From: CAKAHY01 sp041848045
GTDB lineage: Bacteria; Bacillota; Clostridia; Lachnospirales; Lachnospiraceae
Reading direction: 5' to 3'
Assembly: GCA_041848045.1 (NCBI GenBank)
Contig: JBGZHY010000111.1
Location: 5,031 to 69,030, forward strand
DNA: 64,000 bases
The notes beneath the pieces are model-generated. The model ran no database searches. It was not told the origin of the DNA and saw nothing but the letters and a program-made list of their open reading frames with translations. Shown here piece by piece: positions 60,465 to 64,000 of the stretch. The position numbers and the translations under genes are program-made. Position 1 is the first letter of the stretch. The number at the start of each line of letters is the position of its first letter.

Positions 60465-61106
60465 TTATTTGTATAAAACGTTGTTGTGCAGGGCGTTGTC
60501 GTAATTTTCGGCAACCTTTGCCCAGTCTACCACATGGAAGAATGCTTCGATATAGCTTGCTCTTAAGTTCTTGTACTTTAAGTAGTAAGCGTGCTCCCAA
60601 ACATCAATGCCCAGAATAGGTGTCAGTGCACCTTCTGTTTCCAAGATAGGATTATCCTGGTTAGGAGAGGCGGAGATACTTAAGTTGCCTTCTCTATCTG
60701 TATTTAAGAATGCCCAGCCGGAGCCGAACTGCCCTGCGGCAGCTGCGGAAATCTTTTCCTTAAAGGCTTCGAAGCTTCCGAAAGCGGCATTGATTTTATC
60801 CGCCAATACACCGCTTGGCAGACCGCCGCCATTCGGTGAAAGGTGCCCGAAGTAAAGATTGTGGTTGTAGTAACCGCCGCCGTTGTTTCTGACTGCCATA
60901 GCGTCGCTCTTCTCCGGTGCCTTCTTCTTCCAATGCGCCAGAATGATTTCAATCGGCTTGCCCTCAAAGCCGGAAGCGGCAGCCCTGTCATTTAAGTTTT
61001 TGGTATAAGCGGCATGGTGCTTGGAATAATGTGTTTCCATGGTTAAAGCGTCAATATGCGGCTCCAAAGCGTCATAAGCATAAGGTAATGTAATTTGTTC
61101 GTACAT
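60465..61106 (-). CDS. sodA: Superoxide dismutase (Fe/Mn type)
   Basis: A 213-aa cytoplasmic enzyme dismutating superoxide. The four metal ligands are visible: His in METHYSKHHAAYTKNL, His in GGGYYNHNLYFGHLSP, and Asp and His in DVWEHAYYLKYKNLR. GSGWAFL is also family-typical. Fe versus Mn use cannot be decided by eye. It has its own promoter and terminator. GGAGG precedes the ATG. Confidence 0.94.
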   Translation of the reverse strand: MYEQITLPYAYDALEPHIDALTMETHYSKHHAAYTKNLNDRAAASGFEGKPIEIILAHWKKKAPEKSDAMAVRNNGGGYYNHNLYFGHLSPNGGGLPSGVLADKINAAFGSFEAFKEKISAAAAGQFGSGWAFLNTDREGNLSISASPNQDNPILETEGALTPILGIDVWEHAYYLKYKNLRASYIEAFFHVVDWAKVAENYDNALHNNVLYK

Positions 61107-61177
61107 GGGGTTTCCTCCTTTTATATGGTGAAATTTCTAAAGAAATATTTCATATTGTTTTACTATGAATTGATTGA

Positions 61178-61206
61178 AGTATAGCACAACATTTAATTTT
61201 GCGCAA
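61178..61206 (-). promoter_or_regulatory. Promoter of sodA
   Basis: On the minus strand TTGCGC (61201-61206) and TATACT (61178-61183) have a 17-nt spacer, about 72 nt upstream of the start. The leader contains AAATATTTCTTTAGAAATTT-type inverted repeats. Confidence 0.55.
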
Positions 61207-61241
61207 TATAAAAGAAGAAAAATTATTATTTTTATTATTTT

Positions 61242-61964
61242 TTATCCGTCCAGGGCCTGTGAAAGAACTTTGGAGAGGGAATCTTCTATCACCAGGTCTG
61301 CCTTTACATCCTTTGCCGTTCGGGAACGATTGATCAACACCAGCTTATTTCCGCGGAAATAGTCGATGAAAGCGGCAGCCGGATAGACAGACAAAGAGGT
61401 ACCGCCGATGATGAGCATATCGGCATGTTGAATATGGGCAATACTCCTTTCGACGACGGCGCTGTCCAGGCTTTCTTCATAAAGCACCACTTCCGGTTTG
61501 ATTATCCCCTTGCAGGTACAACGGGGAAGTCCCTCGCTGTTTTGTATGCTTTCCAAAGGATATTGTCTTTGGCAGTCCATGCAGCGATTGCGAAAAATGC
61601 TTCCGTGAAGCTCCAGCACCTCCCGGCTTCCTGCCGCCTGATGCAGACCGTCTATGTTTTGGGTAATGACGGCTTGCAGCTTCCCCCTTGCCTCCAGAGA
61701 GGCAAGGGCAAAATGGGCGGGGTTAGGCTTGGCGTCGGCATAAATCATCTTATCTTTGTAGAAGCGATAAAATTCTGCAGGATGCCGAAGAAAAAAGCTG
61801 TGACTGAGTATGGTTTCCGGCGGATAGGCATAATGTTGCCTATATAAGCCGCTTTCACTTCTAAAGTCCGGAATGCCGCTTTCTGTGGAAGTGCCCGCTC
61901 CGCCGAAGAATACAATATAAGAACAGCTTTTTATCCAGTTGCGCAGTTGTTCGGTCTGTGTCAT
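61242..61964 (-). CDS. cobB: NAD-dependent protein deacylase (sirtuin)
   Basis: A 240-aa SIR2-family enzyme removing acyl groups from lysine with NAD. The cofactor motif GAGTSTESGIPDFRS has Thr where most have Ile/Met. TQNIDGLHQAAG holds the catalytic region and ELHG the catalytic His. The zinc ligands are CMDC and the closely spaced CTC in RCTCKGIIKPEVVLYEE, and GGTSLSVYPAA follows. A second zinc pair of CxC rather than CxxC is a small variation. It starts 26 nt after the wall-binding gene stop on the same strand. Confidence 0.93.
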   Translation of the reverse strand: MTQTEQLRNWIKSCSYIVFFGGAGTSTESGIPDFRSESGLYRQHYAYPPETILSHSFFLRHPAEFYRFYKDKMIYADAKPNPAHFALASLEARGKLQAVITQNIDGLHQAAGSREVLELHGSIFRNRCMDCQRQYPLESIQNSEGLPRCTCKGIIKPEVVLYEESLDSAVVERSIAHIQHADMLIIGGTSLSVYPAAAFIDYFRGNKLVLINRSRTAKDVKADLVIEDSLSKVLSQALDG

Positions 61965-61990
61965 GCCTTCCTCCTTGTTCGGAAAAATCT

Positions 61991-62872
61991 TTAGCTGATG
62001 ATCAATTTTTCAAAGAGCCAGCCATACATGGCTTTGTCCGAAGCGGTAAAATAGAGGTGGTACTCTCTTTCCGGCAGATATTTATTGAGTACGGGAGAAT
62101 AGACCATGACATCGCCGGAAAGATGCAGCCTGCCGCCGTCACAGGATACAAGGCTTGAAGTTCCCAAATAAACAGATCCTGCATCACCGAAATCACCGGT
62201 GCCCGGCATTTCGTACATTCCCTGATAGGCTCCGCTGCGAGGGATATTTCCGGTGGTAAAGTGCCGGAAGAAATAATCCATATCCGCTTCATCGGCATAT
62301 CCGGTGAGTTCCGTCATGATTTTCGCCAGATGAGCCCTTGTTGCATAATGGTAGTAACCATGATGAGGTCTTTTGATTCTGGAATCCTCCATGTTATATT
62401 GATAAGCAAAAAGCAGGAAAGCCTTTGCCTCCGCTGTGAGCTGCTCTCTGGTAAAAGTGCCGTATTCTAAAGAAGCATAATCGGAATAGTACATATGAAT
62501 CCATATCCCGATTCTATCCAGAGATTGAAGGGTGGATTCATCGGGGACAGACTTATCGGGAATCCATGCACCGTCCGCACCGACGCGGTATCCGTCCGGC
62601 GTTACGGTATCGACATACATAGCACCGTTTGCGCCGACATAGTAGTTCCCAATCCATTTAGATTCCGCCATATATCCATTGTCATCAAAATAATACCAAT
62701 AGCCGTCAATGAAGCTCCAGGTGGCGCGAAGATAGCTTCCCGGTTTATCCGCATACCACCAGCCTGTGCGGTCTTTCTTCCATTCGCCTGCGTGTGCAGA
62801 AAGGGGTAGAACAAGGCTCAAACCAACACAACAGAGCAATAAACAGATGATTCTTGTATACTGTTTTCTCAT
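61991..62872 (-). CDS. Secreted protein with N-terminal wall-binding repeats
   Basis: A 293-aa secreted protein. The signal peptide (1-28, LLLCCVGLSLVLPLSAHA) is followed at once by choline-binding-type repeats: WKKDRTGWWYADKPGSYLRA, WYYFDDNGYMAESKWIGNYY and GAMYVDTVTPDGYRVGADGAW. The last unit shares the TPDGYxVxxxGAW signature found at the ends of the two giant surface proteins. Residues about 115-293 form an unrecognised Tyr-rich domain that may be a new wall-associated module. AAGGAGG precedes the ATG. Confidence 0.85.
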   Translation of the reverse strand: MRKQYTRIICLLLCCVGLSLVLPLSAHAGEWKKDRTGWWYADKPGSYLRATWSFIDGYWYYFDDNGYMAESKWIGNYYVGANGAMYVDTVTPDGYRVGADGAWIPDKSVPDESTLQSLDRIGIWIHMYYSDYASLEYGTFTREQLTAEAKAFLLFAYQYNMEDSRIKRPHHGYYHYATRAHLAKIMTELTGYADEADMDYFFRHFTTGNIPRSGAYQGMYEMPGTGDFGDAGSVYLGTSSLVSCDGGRLHLSGDVMVYSPVLNKYLPEREYHLYFTASDKAMYGWLFEKLIIS

Positions 62873-62901
62873 TTTAAACCTCCTTAAATATTTATATCTG
62901 T

Positions 62902-62907
62902 ATTATA
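62902..62907 (-). promoter_or_regulatory. Candidate -10 for the wall-binding gene
   Basis: A perfect TATAAT on the minus strand, 30 nt upstream of the start. The -35 region (TTAAAA at an 18-nt spacer) is poor. Confidence 0.4.
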
Positions 62908-63012
62908 TCATAAAACTTCGGATATTTTTAAATATTTATCCCGTGAATAGCTTGTAAAATATTAGCCAAACGGAAAGAAAGGACAGAAAAATGAAAAAAA
63001 GAAACTGTCAAG

Positions 63013-64000
63013 CTATTCCCAAAGTGTATGCTGCGCATATACTTCAAATTGATTTGATTGTTCATAGCTGAAAAAAGTAACTCCTATTGTATATCTTTTC
63101 CAAAGCATATACGGATAGATTTGCATTCGGAGTGAAAAATATTCATTTCCTTTGCTTTCCTGATAAGTGATTGGAGAAAGTGAAAAAATATCTTTCATAT
63201 TCTCTTTTTTAAAATAATCAAGAGTTAAGGTTGAAATATTTTTATCACATATTTTGACCTCATCAAACATCGCGCTCATTGACGATATCCTGAAGCATGT
63301 AATGATACAGTCTTTAAGTTTTGCCTGATCTTTATATATCGGTGTCAAATTCACATATCCATATGGTTTTCCGTCTTTGACAAGTTCTACTGTTTCGCCA
63401 AAGTAAAAATGGCTGTTTCTTTTATTCTCAATAATGTCGTTCGGAGTCTTTCCTGAAAAAGTAAATCCTTTGGAAAGTAAATCATTTGCTGTTGTATGTC
63501 CGACAACAATCTTATATTCTCCTACTTGAACAACAGGAGCTTTTACAGGCAGCCCCGTTATGGTCAGTGTTATTGCACAGGCAAATATCGATATTAGCAA
63601 CATGCCTGTGACGGCATTTTCAGCGGCTGAAAGATCACAGTTACGCCTTGATTGTCTTATTGCGGGAAGTATAAAACTTAAGAGCAGTGTTCCGAAATCA
63701 ATGGCAAGTCTTACGAAAAGCATAATTAAAAATTCTGCATACATCCACAATATTATCCTGTTATCTGTAAAATACTCTTCGCGAAACCTAAAGTATACTG
63801 CGATACTGACGATTATCACAGCTATTATATAAAAATTGACGGCATTTACCACAGATTTATCTGTGAAATCTTTATAGATGTCTGCTCCTCTTCCTTTTAA
63901 TGCATGTCCTATTTTATACATCCACTTAGGAACATCCCTGTTATTTTTCACTGCAATTACAAGCTTAATATATAAAAATATCGTAAAGGCTAAGGTAAGA
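63013..64000 (-). CDS. Multispanning membrane protein of unknown function, 5' end outside the window
   Basis: At least 328 codons; the frame stays open to the window edge beyond the GTG at 63951, adding another hydrophobic stretch (LTLAFTIFLYIKLVIAV), so the real start lies outside. Three further hydrophobic segments follow (FYIIAVIIVSIAVYF, LWMYAEFLIMLFVRLAI, MLLISIFACAITLTITGL). A soluble, probably extracytoplasmic C-terminal domain of about 190 residues (VGHTTANDLLSKGFTFSG, FGETVELVKDGKPYGYVNL) closes it. No family was recognised. The DNA is visibly AT-richer, with more AAA/TTT/ATA codons than the genes to its left, suggesting transfer. Confidence 0.75.
   Translation of the reverse strand, partial: LTLAFTIFLYIKLVIAVKNNRDVPKWMYKIGHALKGRGADIYKDFTDKSVVNAVNFYIIAVIIVSIAVYFRFREEYFTDNRIILWMYAEFLIMLFVRLAIDFGTLLLSFILPAIRQSRRNCDLSAAENAVTGMLLISIFACAITLTITGLPVKAPVVQVGEYKIVVGHTTANDLLSKGFTFSGKTPNDIIENKRNSHFYFGETVELVKDGKPYGYVNLTPIYKDQAKLKDCIITCFRISSMSAMFDEVKICDKNISTLTLDYFKKENMKDIFSLSPITYQESKGNEYFSLRMQIYPYMLWKRYTIGVTFFSYEQSNQFEVYAQHTLWE

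Noticed and set aside
1..64000. Search for tRNA, rRNA, CRISPR arrays, insertion sequences and phage genes
   Set aside because: No T-loop consensus in the gaps, no repeat-spacer pattern and no transposase or integrase motifs were found.

Overview
The window looks like the chromosome of a low-to-mid-GC Gram-positive bacterium, most probably a Lachnospiraceae-type Clostridium relative. This is inferred from strong AAGGAGG ribosome sites and sigma-A-like promoters, tight operons with 1-30 nt overlaps, and lipoprotein sugar-binding proteins with Ala/Thr/Glu-rich linkers. Choline-binding-type wall repeats, a PadR/DUF1700/DUF4097 trio and a tiny Cys-rich DUF-like protein next to azlCD point the same way. 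No tRNA, rRNA, CRISPR array, transposase or phage gene was seen.

Left part (0-15.5 kb): an XRE regulator; a YtrA-type GntR/ABC exporter operon with a clear promoter and perfect operator palindrome; a NUDIX hydrolase; a small MGMT-type protein; greA and dtd. Then comes a sugar-sensing and uptake block: YesN-type response regulator, YesM-type histidine kinase, two membrane-tethered periplasmic-binding-like proteins, and an mglBAC-type galactose/glucose ABC transporter. A SdpI-like membrane protein follows.

Middle (16-30 kb): one 12-gene operon carries a complete myo-inositol catabolic route plus its own importer: iolE, binding protein, ATPase, permease, iolG-like, iolC, iolD, iolA, iolG, a DeoR-type regulator, iolJ-like aldolase and iolB. 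It starts at a near-consensus promoter (TTGACA-17-TACAAT) followed at once by an 18-bp perfect palindrome, and ends at a shared terminator facing a convergent PadR/DUF1700/DUF4097 operon.

32-36.8 kb: housekeeping genes rho, azlC, azlD, a 57-aa Cys-rich protein, a rhodanese/PP-loop thiolation fusion and a pyridoxal kinase. A 459-nt gene-free stretch with an 18-bp perfect hairpin follows.

37.2-60.4 kb: a cell-surface region. Three consecutive secreted wall-binding proteins (535, 2230 and 1507 aa; the last two are collinear paralogues) precede a nine-gene exopolysaccharide cluster: chain-length protein, priming transferase, three glycosyltransferases, polymerase, flippase, pyruvyl transferase and an iron-sulfur F420-dehydrogenase-beta-like protein.

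Right end (60.4-64 kb): sodA, a sirtuin and another wall-binding protein on the minus strand, then an AT-richer membrane-protein gene that runs off the window.

Start sites were adjusted from the longest open frames using ribosome sites and family N-termini; these choices are stated in each entry. Promoters and hairpins were found by eye and no folding or homology search was run.
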